A stretch of DNA of 56,355 nt from Paenibacillus helianthi (GCF_001909055.1 NZ_LVWI01000057.1:1-56355); one strand, 5' to 3'; positions 28,316-36,403 are shown, counted from the first letter of the stretch. Notes: a model not told the origin generated them from the sequence alone. Program-made: numbers and translations.

Positions 28316-28879
28316 TCAAATGGATTTATTAAGCAAGCTAATACTGTCATCACACCACTGAATAAGGCTGCTAAATTGCTTTTTGCCATAATCATTGGTA
28401 ATTAGCCAGTACTTGATATTAGGGTCATCCGGCTCTTGCTTTAGCAGCCATTCCTCAAGCCCCAAAAAAATCCGCAATGCTTCCTCCAGCTTTTTCTTAT
28501 GATCCTGGATATGCCCGATAATAATGTCAGATGAAGTATTACTGCCGAAAAATACTTTTAGCAGTAATTCGTTCTTCTTCAGCATCACCATGTGTTCCAT
28601 AGGCTGGGAGAGCCAATCTTTCAAGTGTTGCTTTCCCTGTTCTGTAATGCTGTATATTTTTTTATCAGGCTTGCCATCCTGGCGCTGAATTTCGACTGCC
28701 ACATCCCTGTTTTTCAAAAGCTCGGCTAACCCCGGATAAATTTGGCCGTAATTTTCTTTCCAAAAATACTGCGTGCTATCTTCCATATGCTGTTTAATAT
28801 CGTAGCCAGTGTGCGGACCTATGGAAAGGATACCCAGTATTGCAAGCATCGTATTCTCTTTTGCAGATAGTGAAGCCAT
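28316..28879 (-). CDS. PadR-family transcriptional regulator
   Basis: 187 residues. The N-terminal winged helix is typical of PadR: LAILGILSIGPHTGYDIKQHME followed by WKENYGQIYPGLAEL. The C-terminal part (about 90-185) is the helical Vir_act_alpha_C-type dimer region. TAGGAGGTTATACAACAA precedes the ATG. It is divergent from the tautomerase-like gene, so probably represses that promoter. The 256-base gap holds an AT-rich block with the palindrome TATATTAATATA (28991-29002) just upstream of the -35. Confidence 0.9.
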   Translation of the reverse strand: MASLSAKENTMLAILGILSIGPHTGYDIKQHMEDSTQYFWKENYGQIYPGLAELLKNRDVAVEIQRQDGKPDKKIYSITEQGKQHLKDWLSQPMEHMVMLKKNELLLKVFFGSNTSSDIIIGHIQDHKKKLEEALRIFLGLEEWLLKQEPDDPNIKYWLITNDYGKKQFSSLIQWCDDSISLLNKSI

Positions 28880-28990
28880 TTGTTGTATAACCTCCTATGA
28901 AATGCTGCCAGAATCAATCCGCCAATGCACGACGAAGCTGGCATGTTTATTATAAAGCATTTTCAGCTGAAGGCACACTGCTTTAGTCCA

Positions 28991-29056
28991 TATATTAATA
29001 TAATATATATTTTTATAATAATCTTTATTGACAGGGGTTTATTTGCGATTTAGATT
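28991..29056 (+). promoter_or_regulatory. Promoter of the tautomerase-like gene with AT-rich palindrome
   Basis: -35 TTGACA (29028-29033), exact 17-base spacer, -10 TAGATT (29051-29056), about 80 bases before the tautomerase-like gene. The perfect palindrome TATATTAATATA at 28991-29002 lies upstream and is a candidate site for the divergent PadR protein. The promoter elements are seen; binding is inferred. Confidence 0.5.
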
Positions 29057-29135
29057 ATAAGTATGAGCAGAACACTCATTCAGAAGCTGTACTACTTTTA
29101 TTGGGCGTGACCTACAAAAAAGGAGCGAAAGTATC

Positions 29136-29612
29136 ATGACTATGATTGCAGTTAACTATCCGGAAGGCCGAATTTCTCTAGAGCAACGCCGTATTCTCGC
29201 GGAGACACTGACAGATGCAGTGCTGGTTCCAGAGGTTGGACAGTTTTGCCCGCCGGCACGCGAAGGTTTCCAAGTACGTTTCTCCGAGTTTTCTACCGGA
29301 CATATGGGGATTGGCGGAAAATTACTAGTGGATACACCGGAAAAGGATATCATCCTCATAAATATTCTGGTCATGGACGGAGATTGGAGAAATGAGGTTC
29401 GAAAAGAAGTTATTCAGAATACACTTTCCAGTTTGGCCGAGGCCCTTGACGTAAAGGAGCCCTCTCCGGGTTGGTGGGTATCCTTCCAAGTAATTGATAA
29501 GGGCAGCTGGGGTTCCCGTGGAGGAGTATTATCCATATTGGACCTGCTTGATTCAGGCGTCTTTACCGAAGAAAAAGCTAAGGCCATCCGCAACAATTTT
29601 TCATTCATCTAA
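29136..29612 (+). CDS. Tautomerase-superfamily-like protein lacking Pro1
   Basis: 158 residues built of two related halves (IAVNYPEGRISLEQRRILAE near 4-23 and IILINILVMDGDWRNEVRKE near 71-90), like the fused 4-oxalocrotonate tautomerase-type proteins. Catalysis in that family needs a proline exposed after removal of Met1. Here the sequence begins Met-Thr-Met, so the catalytic proline is missing and activity is doubtful. AAGGAGCGAAAGTATC precedes the ATG. Divergent from a PadR regulator and followed by a histidine phosphatase gene 49 bases away. Family assignment is from pattern recognition. Confidence 0.6.
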   Translation: MTMIAVNYPEGRISLEQRRILAETLTDAVLVPEVGQFCPPAREGFQVRFSEFSTGHMGIGGKLLVDTPEKDIILINILVMDGDWRNEVRKEVIQNTLSSLAEALDVKEPSPGWWVSFQVIDKGSWGSRGGVLSILDLLDSGVFTEEKAKAIRNNFSFI

Positions 29613-29660
29613 ATCTCAAAGAGATCAGGTCAAATTAATAGCTACGACAGGAGGTTAGTC

Positions 29661-30185
29661 ATGCTTTATGTGATCAGGCACGGACAGACAGATCTGAATA
29701 AGGAAGGAAGAGTTCAGGGCCGCAAGGGGCTTCCCTTGAACAGCCCTGGAATCCAGCAAGCGGAGAAACTGAAAGAACAGATCAGCGGAATCCGGTTCGA
29801 TTATATCTTCTCCTCACCACAGGAGCGGGCTGTTCAGACAGCTGAAATTGCAACTGTCATGAAGGCTAACATCGATGAACGTCTTAATGTTTTTGACTTG
29901 GGCACAGCCGACGGCCTGAAAAAAGAAGAGGTTAGACTGGCCGGCGGCATTCCCGATCCCAGCCTTTACGAGGGAGTCGAAAATGTCGCCAATTATGTCA
30001 CCAGAGTGTTTGGATTTATAAAAGAGCTTGAGGAAAAATACGCTGGCAAAGAAATCAATATTCTCATATCCGGACACCAGTGTACCACAGGGACGATTAG
30101 AGCCTATTTCGAAGGGATGCCCGAGGATGGAAATGTTCTGAAACTTGCATCAAGAAATGGAGAACTGAAGACTTACGAGTTCTAA
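29661..30185 (+). CDS. Histidine phosphatase family protein
   Basis: 174 residues. Begins LYVIRHGQTDLN, the RHG motif whose His is phosphorylated, followed by the second Arg in SSPQERAVQTAEI and the second catalytic His in ISGHQCTTG near 140. Shorter than typical phosphoglycerate mutases; substrates of such proteins vary (sugar phosphates, nucleotides). ACAGGAGGTTAGTC precedes the ATG. It probably shares the transcript of the tautomerase-like gene, and appears to use a terminator inherited from a GH27 gene relic immediately downstream. Confidence 0.88.
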   Translation: MLYVIRHGQTDLNKEGRVQGRKGLPLNSPGIQQAEKLKEQISGIRFDYIFSSPQERAVQTAEIATVMKANIDERLNVFDLGTADGLKKEEVRLAGGIPDPSLYEGVENVANYVTRVFGFIKELEEKYAGKEINILISGHQCTTGTIRAYFEGMPEDGNVLKLASRNGELKTYEF

Positions 30186-30210
30186 CTTTCAATTGACCAA
30201 TGTCCCGCCG

Positions 30211-30240
30211 CACGGCGTATACCTCTATAGCTTGCAACGA
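30211..30240 (+). pseudogene. Relic of a GH27 gene 3' end
   Basis: The bases encode PPHGVYLYSLQR, matching the last residues of the GH27 protein at 10387-11667 (VAPHGVRLYSFL). The DNA match continues through that gene's terminator. Only about ten codons and the terminator remain, directly after the phosphatase gene. An open frame running across it is a by-product. Confidence 0.7.
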
Positions 30241-30283
30241 AAAGCCGGTTCCCCAGATTCGTCTGGAAAACCTGCTTTTTTTT
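30241..30283 (+). terminator. Terminator copy from a GH27 gene
   Basis: AAAGCCGGTT, then CCAGATTCGTCTGG hairpin, AACCTGC and a run of eight T. Nearly identical to the GH27 terminator at 11670-11710, and now placed to end the phosphatase transcript. Confidence 0.8.
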
Positions 30284-30310
30284 ATACTCCATCATCAGGT
30301 TTAAAACGTC

Positions 30311-30328
30311 TTCAGAAATCCTTTAGAA
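30311..30328 (+). promoter_or_regulatory. Tandem response-regulator-like site before the DedA operon
   Basis: TTCAGAA (30311-30317), four bases, TTTAGAA (30322-30328): two similar 7-mers eleven bases apart, the geometry of OmpR-family sites. The same pair in the same order and spacing occurs before the PAP2 gene (34060-34043, minus strand). It is followed by a DedA gene whose transcript encodes an OmpR-type regulator. No clear -10 is picked out. Confidence 0.55.
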
Positions 30329-30398
30329 TTCTTCTACCTAATTCCTCAGATTTTTTAGTTAAGCTTTATTTACTAAAGCAAGCAAAGGAGGTGGAATA

Positions 30399-30896
30399 TT
30401 GGTCAGTAATACGATCTTAGAGCTAATCCATCAGTATGGATATCTGATTTTTTATCTTGCTTTTACGTTAGGTCCTTTTGGAATTCCAATCCCTAATGAA
30501 ATTACAATCCTCACCGGCGCTACTCTGAGCCATATAGGAGTGATTAATCCGTGGATGACTTACCTCTGCGTTTTATCAGGGTTATTAACTGCCTTTACGC
30601 TTTCTTTTTTTGCAGGAAAATTCTTTGGTCAAAAGCTGAAGAACAAATTTCTGGAGAATAGACATTTGCAAAGGGCCGAGCAGATTCTAAACAAACGAGG
30701 GCATACGGCTATGTATATAGGCATGTTTATTCCCGTTGTACGATATATCATTCCGATGTTAATCGGACTTAGCGGAACAAGCTATAGACGGTTCGCCCTT
30801 ATTTCATATTCTAGTGCTTTAGGTTGGACCTTACTCTTCTTCTCCGCAGGAACATTCTTTGGAAATCATATCCTCTCCAAATGGTTCAACACCTAA
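30399..30896 (+). CDS. DedA family (VTT domain) membrane protein
   Basis: 165 residues, four or five membrane helices. Contains the family segments GPFGIPIPNEITILTGATL near the N-terminus and MFIPVVRYIIPMLIGLSG near 108-125 (the F/RxxP..R region with conserved Arg). DedA proteins are proposed lipid scramblases or flippases, for example for undecaprenyl phosphate or phosphatidylethanolamine. TTG start at 30399 preceded by AAAGGAGGTGGAATA. First gene of an operon with a methyltransferase and a two-component system. Confidence 0.92.
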   Translation: MVSNTILELIHQYGYLIFYLAFTLGPFGIPIPNEITILTGATLSHIGVINPWMTYLCVLSGLLTAFTLSFFAGKFFGQKLKNKFLENRHLQRAEQILNKRGHTAMYIGMFIPVVRYIIPMLIGLSGTSYRRFALISYSSALGWTLLFFSAGTFFGNHILSKWFNT

Positions 30897-30926
30897 AAAT
30901 TCCAGAAACTCATGGAGGAAAATCAA

Positions 30927-31502
30927 ATGGGATTAAATGAAAATTTTTTATTCTTACGAAGCTTTATTCAAGATCCAAAACGGGTGGGCAGTGTTACGCC
31001 AAGTTCCCGATTTCTGGCGCGCAGCATGGTAAACCAAGCACCTTGGCATGAGATTAATGCAGTTGCAGAGCTCGGATCAGGCACTGGTGCGATTACTCGT
31101 ATATTGAATACTAAGGTAACTAACACAACTAAAGTCCTGCTATTTGAGATGGATAAAACGATGCGGAATAACTTGAAGATGGAGTATCCTAACTTTTCTT
31201 GCCATCGTAATGCTGCTCATTTAGTAGAAACCATGAAAGATGCGAATATCCATCAGTTAGATTGTATTTTTAGCGGATTGCCTTTTTTTAATTTTGAACC
31301 TGCAATAAGAAATACTTTGGTTGAACAGATTTATGAATCCCTCAAACCTGAAGGATTATTTATCGCCTTTCAATATTCACTTCAAATGAAGAAGCAGCTT
31401 ACCAAATATTTTAATATTGATACAATAAAGTATGTACCACTTAATTTCCCTCCCGCTTTCGTCTATGTCTGCCGTAAAAGGGGAAATGTTATAATTAAAT
31501 GA
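30927..31502 (+). CDS. SAM-dependent methyltransferase, phospholipid methyltransferase-like
   Basis: 191 residues from the ATG at 30927, chosen because GGAGGAAAATCAA directly precedes it. The segment DPKRVGSVTPSSRFLARSM followed by AELGSGTGAITR (SAM-binding motif I) is shared by PmtA-like phospholipid N-methyltransferases and by KsgA-related enzymes. A Leu-Pro-Phe-Phe motif IV (FSGLPFFNF) follows. Position between a DedA protein and an envelope-type two-component system favours a lipid substrate, but this is inference. Confidence 0.8.
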   Translation: MGLNENFLFLRSFIQDPKRVGSVTPSSRFLARSMVNQAPWHEINAVAELGSGTGAITRILNTKVTNTTKVLLFEMDKTMRNNLKMEYPNFSCHRNAAHLVETMKDANIHQLDCIFSGLPFFNFEPAIRNTLVEQIYESLKPEGLFIAFQYSLQMKKQLTKYFNIDTIKYVPLNFPPAFVYVCRKRGNVIIK

Positions 31503-31520
31503 AGAAGAGGAGCTGTCTAA

Positions 31521-32201
31521 ATGAATACAATCCTTGTTGCGGATGATGATTCTGAAATTCGAGATGTAATTCATGTTTATCTACGGAATGAAGGTTACCA
31601 TGTACTTGAAGCAGCAGATGGCCAGGAAGCGTTGAATCTAATACAAACAACTTCGGTTCAACTGGTTATCTTGGATGTCATGATGCCTCGGATGGATGGA
31701 ATCACAGCCTGTCTCAAAATAAGGGAAATCACCAATACCCCAATTCTTATGCTGTCAGCCAAGCAGGAGGACATTGATAAAATCACAGGTCTAACTACCG
31801 GGGCAGATGATTACATGATCAAGCCTTTTAATCCGCTGGAACTACTGGCTCGTGTAAAAGCCCAGTTACGGCGTCAGTCTTTAATTGGAAAGGAAGAATT
31901 TAATTCTCTGATCATCATTAAAGACCTGATCATAGATAAAAACAAACATTCTGTGAAGATAAACGGTACAGATGTTTCATTGACTCCACTAGAGTTTGCG
32001 ATTTTAACCCGGCTTGCCAGCCGGCCTGGGCACGTTTTTAGTTCGGAGCAGATTTACGAGAGTGTATGGAAAGAGCCTTATGGGTATTCCGACAATACCG
32101 TAATGGTTCATATTCGTAATTTAAGAGAAAAATTGGAGAAGAACCCACGAGAACCTTTGTATATTAAGACTGTCTGGGGAGTTGGATATAAAATTGACTG
32201 A
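31521..32201 (+). CDS. OmpR-family response regulator
   Basis: 226 residues. Receiver domain with D8-D10 acidic cluster, phospho-acceptor D52 in LVILDVMMP, and Lys in DDYMIKPFNP near 103. The C-terminal winged helix (about 130-225) ends in VWGVGYKID. AGAAGAGGAG precedes the ATG. It overlaps the start of the kinase gene. It probably binds the TTCAGAA-N4-TTTAGAA pairs found before this operon and before the PAP2 gene. Confidence 0.94.
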   Translation: MNTILVADDDSEIRDVIHVYLRNEGYHVLEAADGQEALNLIQTTSVQLVILDVMMPRMDGITACLKIREITNTPILMLSAKQEDIDKITGLTTGADDYMIKPFNPLELLARVKAQLRRQSLIGKEEFNSLIIIKDLIIDKNKHSVKINGTDVSLTPLEFAILTRLASRPGHVFSSEQIYESVWKEPYGYSDNTVMVHIRNLREKLEKNPREPLYIKTVWGVGYKID

Positions 32202-33315
32202 ATCTGTGCGAAAGCCGCGACAAAAAAAGCGAATTCAGACCAATATCTTAATTAGGATGGTGCTCAGTTTAATTATTACTAGTTCTATAAATATTTCTCT
32301 CAGCATTCTAATCATCCACCTTGGAAATGTAACCCAATGGGGATGGGTATTGAATGTCCTCTCCTTTCTTCTGACACCACTTTTTCTAGTGATCTTTGTC
32401 TTTACCTTTTTTACGTTGACCCGGGGAATCGTCAGAGATTTAATATCACTGGAGCAAGGACTTCAAATCATAGCGGAAGGCAATTTGGATTACCGTGTAT
32501 CTGTAGCTCGGGAAGATGAACTGGGACGTGTTGCGTTAAATATCAACCGAATGGCAGAACGTTTGGAACAACAGATTGTAAAGGAACGTGAAGTTGAAAA
32601 ATCGAAGATGGAGATGATCACGGGGATCTCACACGATTTGCGTACACCTCTTACAAGCATAATCGGATATATTGAGCTTCTACGTACAGAATCATACCAA
32701 GATCAAGAAGAATATACGCGTTTTATTCAGAACACCTACAATAAAGCGATTCATTTGAAGAAACTGCTGGATGATCTGTTTGAATATACCCGGCTTACAT
32801 CGGTGGATTCCCGGCTTATTCTGGAGAGAAGTGATTTGTCACAGCTCTTAAATCAATTGTTGTTTGAATTCGAACCAATTGCTCAAGAAAATAACGTACA
32901 CCTTGTGAAAGATATTACTAATAGTCCAATTATCACCTTAATCGACAGTGAAAAAATCGCCAGAGCCATTGATAACCTGCTCATGAACGCCTTAAAGTAT
33001 TCCCTCAAACCAGGCAGCATCTGCATACGAATGATAACGGAACCGCAACAATGCATCATTGAAGTTGAAAATAAGGGAACGCCTCTCTCAAAGGACCAAG
33101 AGAAACGTCTATTTGAACGTTTTTATAAAGTTGATCATTCCAGAAAAAGCGAAGGAATTCAAACCGGAGCAGGTCTTGGCCTTTCTATTGCCAGGAATAT
33201 CGCTGAGCTGCACAAGGGAACCTTATCCCTTGAACATAGCCATGACATCTTCACTTTTCGACTAAGATTGCCTTTCCAAGAGGTTCAAGAAATTAAATCA
33301 GAAAAGTATCCGTGA
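32182..33315 (+). CDS. Sensor histidine kinase (HAMP, HisKA, HATPase)
   Basis: 377 residues if the first TTG (32182) is used. A TTG at 32194 and a GTG at 32206 are also in frame, and the first overlaps the regulator gene by 20 bases. Two membrane helices (about 23-48 and 55-80) with only a very short external loop, so it probably senses the membrane itself or a partner. HAMP-like segment, then GISHDLRTPLTS with phospho-acceptor H151, then the ATPase motifs NLLMNALKYS and GAGLGLSIARNIA. Typical of antibiotic or envelope stress kinases of Firmicutes. Confidence 0.92.
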   Translation: MDIKLTESVRKPRQKKRIQTNILIRMVLSLIITSSINISLSILIIHLGNVTQWGWVLNVLSFLLTPLFLVIFVFTFFTLTRGIVRDLISLEQGLQIIAEGNLDYRVSVAREDELGRVALNINRMAERLEQQIVKEREVEKSKMEMITGISHDLRTPLTSIIGYIELLRTESYQDQEEYTRFIQNTYNKAIHLKKLLDDLFEYTRLTSVDSRLILERSDLSQLLNQLLFEFEPIAQENNVHLVKDITNSPIITLIDSEKIARAIDNLLMNALKYSLKPGSICIRMITEPQQCIIEVENKGTPLSKDQEKRLFERFYKVDHSRKSEGIQTGAGLGLSIARNIAELHKGTLSLEHSHDIFTFRLRLPFQEVQEIKSEKYP

Positions 33316-33326
33316 GTTAGATTGTA

Positions 33327-33971
33327 TTATTTGCGGGAGCGTTGTTGCTTTTTTTGCACAAATGAAATAATAGTACCAGATAACCGGTAACATAATTCTG
33401 CGACTAGAATACCACCCCCAATATCCGCTAAAACATGTTGTTTTACCAGTACAGTAGAAACAATTATAAGAATAGACATTGCGGTGATCATTAACCAAAT
33501 CTTTTGTCCGAAAATACGCGTTCCCCTTAGCATCAGATAGCTGGTGAGCACATGAATACTCGGAAAACAATTGTATTGCTGATCATTACTATACACAAAA
33601 TTAACCACTTTATAGATGAAATCGGGTTCAGAATGAACATCGGGTCGTTGAATCCCGGTTTGAAACAGAGCGAAGAAAACATAAGAGATGATGAGACCGC
33701 TGCACTGCGCAATGAGTGTCTGAAAATAGATTTGCCTGTCCTTGAAAGCAAGAGCAATCAGTACAGCCGTAATAAACGGATACCATAGTAAGTAAGGGAT
33801 AATAAAGGAAGCAACAAACGGGATCTTGAGATCCAGGCTCGTCTCAAGGCTATACACATGAACCCCCGGGTGATTCAGTATATTATAAAAAACATTTATT
33901 ACAGGAACGATTAAAAGCCATAACAGGGGTAGCCATACTGAATTAGAGGATCCTTTGTTAGAATACTTCAA
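33327..33971 (-). CDS. PAP2-family membrane phosphatase
   Basis: 214 residues, about six membrane helices. Carries the PAP2 motifs CFPSIH near 138-143 and KQHVLADIGGG near 170-180, containing the catalytic His pair and Asp. Similar to the PAP2 branch acting on lipid or inositol-phosphoryl substrates. TTG start at 33971 preceded by AGGAGTTGAGAAC. Convergent with the kinase gene, only 11 bases between stops. Its upstream region carries the same tandem 7-mers as the DedA operon, so it is likely in the same regulon. Confidence 0.85.
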   Translation of the reverse strand: MKYSNKGSSNSVWLPLLWLLIVPVINVFYNILNHPGVHVYSLETSLDLKIPFVASFIIPYLLWYPFITAVLIALAFKDRQIYFQTLIAQCSGLIISYVFFALFQTGIQRPDVHSEPDFIYKVVNFVYSNDQQYNCFPSIHVLTSYLMLRGTRIFGQKIWLMITAMSILIIVSTVLVKQHVLADIGGGILVAELCYRLSGTIISFVQKKQQRSRK

Positions 33972-34020
33972 GTTCTCAACTCCTAAATGGGATTATTCAT
34001 ACACCATTTTAGAGGAAAAT

Positions 34021-34060
34021 TCTGAAGAACTTCAGAGGAGATTTCTAAAGATTTTCTGAA
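34021..34060 (-). promoter_or_regulatory. Tandem response-regulator-like site and palindrome before the PAP2 gene
   Basis: Minus strand: TTCAGAA (34060-34054), four bases, TTTAGAA (34049-34043), the same pair and spacing as before the DedA operon. Immediately downstream is CTGAAGTTCTTCAG (34035-34022), a palindrome around two bases. Together they place a candidate control region about 55-90 bases before the PAP2 start. Confidence 0.55.
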
Positions 34061-34061
34061 T

Positions 34062-34106
34062 GCAAGATCCGATTCTACAGATTCATCTGGAAACAGGCTT
34101 TCTTTT
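34062..34106 (+). terminator. Degenerate third copy of the GH27-type terminator
   Basis: CAAGATCCGATTCTACAGA, then TTCATCTGG, then AAACAGGCTTTCTTTT, follows the pattern of the terminators at 11670 and 30241, but its outer arms no longer pair well. No gene ends here on the plus strand, so it looks like a relic. The next 220 bases (34107-34329) hold no gene I can support. Confidence 0.45.
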
Positions 34107-34329
34107 CACACAATCATCATCTTATACAAGCAAATTCCCGCATCGGACTTACCCGGCAATGAACTGCTGCAGGGGAACATATACCATTTTCCACAGAAAC
34201 CAGGAAATGAGTAAACTTTCAAACCAATAATATCCGCTTTGCAGACCGGCCCCGTTACTGTCCCGGGCGTCGTGCGTTTTTATGAAATAATGTTGAATTC
34301 TTATTCTCATTCATTCAACTCCATAACGC

Positions 34330-34383
34330 AAAAATACTCTCTTTGATCTGCTTACATTCAGCAATTAGAAGAGAGTATTTTTT
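34330..34383 (-). terminator. Intrinsic terminator after the OYE gene
   Basis: Arms AAAATACTCTC (from 34330) and GAGAGTATTTT (to 34381) with an interior of about 28 bases. A-rich on the left and T-rich on the right, so it can act on both strands. It lies 30 bases after the stop of the Old Yellow Enzyme gene. Confidence 0.65.
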
Positions 34384-34414
34384 CAGTTGAAAAACAGGCA
34401 CTCTTTATAGCGGC

Positions 34415-35644
34415 TTAATTTGACCGACGTGGCACAAGTGCCGCCAGGCCGTTCTGCATTAAAGCATGAGTTAAGGGACTCCAGGCATTTTGGTGACGTT
34501 TGGATTCTTTACCTTCTGCAACCCTTTTCATTTGCTGTTCATAATAGCTGAGCCCAATAATAGAGCCGAGTTTTTTGTCCAATGCTTTTAGACCTGTGGT
34601 TAACCTTGGGGTTTTTACAGTTTCATACCGGCCTTGCATAATCCGGTTCGCAATATCCGGAACCAAGACAAACGGACGTGCAATCCCGATCATGGAAGTC
34701 TTATTGTTCATAAGAGCTTCCTGCATACTTTCTTGTGATCTGAAGCCGCCGGTAACCACGATCGGAACATCTACGAGTGACTTGATTCTCTGAGCATACT
34801 CCAGAAAGAAAACCTCATGCCCACCTTCACCACGATCTGACATCATTTTGGGGTTCTCATAACTTCCGCCCGATACTTCAATCAGATCAATGCCTAAACC
34901 AGCCATTGTCTTTACAACTTCAATCGAATCCTCTTCGGTAAATCCACCTTCCTTGAAGTCGGCTGAGTTCAATTTCAGTGCGATCGGAAAATCCGGACCA
35001 AGGGCTTTACGCATTCCCTGATAAATTTCCACTAAAAATCTCATTCTGTTCTTCAGCTCTCCCCCATATTCATCCTTTCTCTGATTATCATACGGCGACA
35101 AGAACTGATTGACTAAATATCCATGGGCAGCATGAATTTGAACGCCTGTAAACCCTGCTTCTTTGGCGATGGCTGCAGTTATAACAAACCGGTTCACAAT
35201 ACTTTTGACTTCAGCGGTGGTTAACGCTCTAGGTTTTTTAAACGCACTTCCATAGCTGCCGCTGATCGGAACAGCACTTGGGGCTACCGCTTCTCTCGAA
35301 ACCGTACGCGGAGATTGCTTGCCGGGATGATTAATCTGCATCCAGAGATGTGTATTATTCGCGGTTCCGGCCTCTGCCCATTTCTTCAAGATTTCAATAT
35401 CTCTTCTGTCCTCGACAACGACGTTTCCCGGCTCGCCCAGTGCATTGCGGTCAACCATCACATTGCCGGTCATCACAATTCCCGCTCCTCCGTTTGCCCA
35501 CTCCCGGTATAGATTCACATGCAACTGGCCCGGTTGACTCTTCCGGTTGGCCATTGTTTCACTCATTGCCGACTTGAAAAAGCGGTTCTTAATGAACGTC
35601 CCATTAGGTAGTGTTAGTCCTTCTGCAGCTTTGATTTTTGTCAT
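34415..35644 (-). CDS. NADH:flavin oxidoreductase, Old Yellow Enzyme family
   Basis: 409 residues from the ATG at 35644, chosen because AGAAGGAGAG lies just before it; the longer frame has no site. FMN-dependent TIM barrel: LPNGTFIKNRFFKSAMSE at the N-terminus, WMQINHPGKQ, the HAAHGYLVNQFLSP signature with active-site His and Tyr near 190-205, then VTGGFRSQESM and IGIARPFV for phosphate binding. Reduces activated C=C bonds or detoxifies electrophiles. Divergent from a TetR gene with a palindrome between them, so probably TetR-controlled. Confidence 0.92.
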   Translation of the reverse strand: MTKIKAAEGLTLPNGTFIKNRFFKSAMSETMANRKSQPGQLHVNLYREWANGGAGIVMTGNVMVDRNALGEPGNVVVEDRRDIEILKKWAEAGTANNTHLWMQINHPGKQSPRTVSREAVAPSAVPISGSYGSAFKKPRALTTAEVKSIVNRFVITAAIAKEAGFTGVQIHAAHGYLVNQFLSPYDNQRKDEYGGELKNRMRFLVEIYQGMRKALGPDFPIALKLNSADFKEGGFTEEDSIEVVKTMAGLGIDLIEVSGGSYENPKMMSDRGEGGHEVFFLEYAQRIKSLVDVPIVVTGGFRSQESMQEALMNNKTSMIGIARPFVLVPDIANRIMQGRYETVKTPRLTTGLKALDKKLGSIIGLSYYEQQMKRVAEGKESKRHQNAWSPLTHALMQNGLAALVPRRSN

Positions 35645-35681
35645 TTTATTCTCTCCTTCTAAGCACTCCATGTTTTCAGTC

Positions 35682-35776
35682 GCAAATATATGGACACGTG
35701 CAAATATATTAAGTACAATAAGTGAAAATGTCATCTTCATCAAGAATCAATTAGCGGGTTTGGTCCAAACTTGGAC
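35682..35776. promoter_or_regulatory. Operator region between OYE and TetR genes
   Basis: The 165-base divergent gap contains a direct repeat GCAAATATAT (35682-35691 and 35700-35709) and the inverted repeat GTCCAA-AC-TTGGAC (35763-35776). The inverted repeat lies 34 bases before the TetR start and is the better candidate for TetR binding. Assignment is inference from position. Confidence 0.45.
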
Positions 35777-35809
35777 AAAAAGAGAAAATTGCAAAAGGAG
35801 GCACAGACC

Positions 35810-36403
35810 GTGAAATATGATCTTTCCAAAAAAGCAACCAAGGGTGCACAACGGACCTTGGACGCTTTTTCGGCTGCCATGTTCCAAATACTTTCCGGCA
35901 AGTCTTTTTATGAGATTACCGTGAATGAACTATGCCAGCAAAGCAATTATCCCCGGGCCACATTCTACAATTATTTTGACGACAAATATGATCTGCTCAA
36001 TTACTGTTGGCAATGTCTGTACAAGCAGATTCATCTGGAGGAGTATGAGAACCTTAGCCCGGAAGAGCGCTTGTCCGTTTTTTTTGACCGTGCATATGAT
36101 TTCGTTGAGGCCAATCAAACGAGATTAAAGCAGATTTTGAAATCTAATACGGAAGAGAAGGTACTGCTGCTGCATTTTCGCATTCACTTGGGTGCCAAAT
36201 TGCGGGAAATCTTTTATCTTGGAGGTTGTATAGAGCGATATGCTCTCCCCTATGAACTTGTAGCCGACCACTATTGCAATACGATCCTTCTGATTCTGGA
36301 ATGGCGCTTTTTAAAAGAAAACGACTGCCCCAAAGCGCAAGCTTTGCAATATTTAAATCTTTTGCTGGGTGCGTTGAATATGAACGAAAAAAAAGGGGTC
36401 TGA
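35810..36403 (+). CDS. TetR/AcrR-family regulator
   Basis: 197 residues from the GTG at 35810, chosen for AAAGGAGGCACAGACC in front of it. The N-terminal helix-turn-helix is of TetR type: FYEITVNELCQQSNYPRATFY, then NYFDDKYDLL. The C-terminal ligand/dimer domain (about 75-195) is helical and of the type seen next to OYE or efflux genes. It likely represses the divergent Old Yellow Enzyme gene. The MerR gene follows after 41 bases, perhaps on the same transcript. Confidence 0.88.
   Translation: MKYDLSKKATKGAQRTLDAFSAAMFQILSGKSFYEITVNELCQQSNYPRATFYNYFDDKYDLLNYCWQCLYKQIHLEEYENLSPEERLSVFFDRAYDFVEANQTRLKQILKSNTEEKVLLLHFRIHLGAKLREIFYLGGCIERYALPYELVADHYCNTILLILEWRFLKENDCPKAQALQYLNLLLGALNMNEKKGV

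Noticed and set aside
30193..30420. 75-codon plus-strand frame after the phosphatase
   Set aside because: It runs through the GH27 relic and its terminator, and into the DedA promoter; no proper start.
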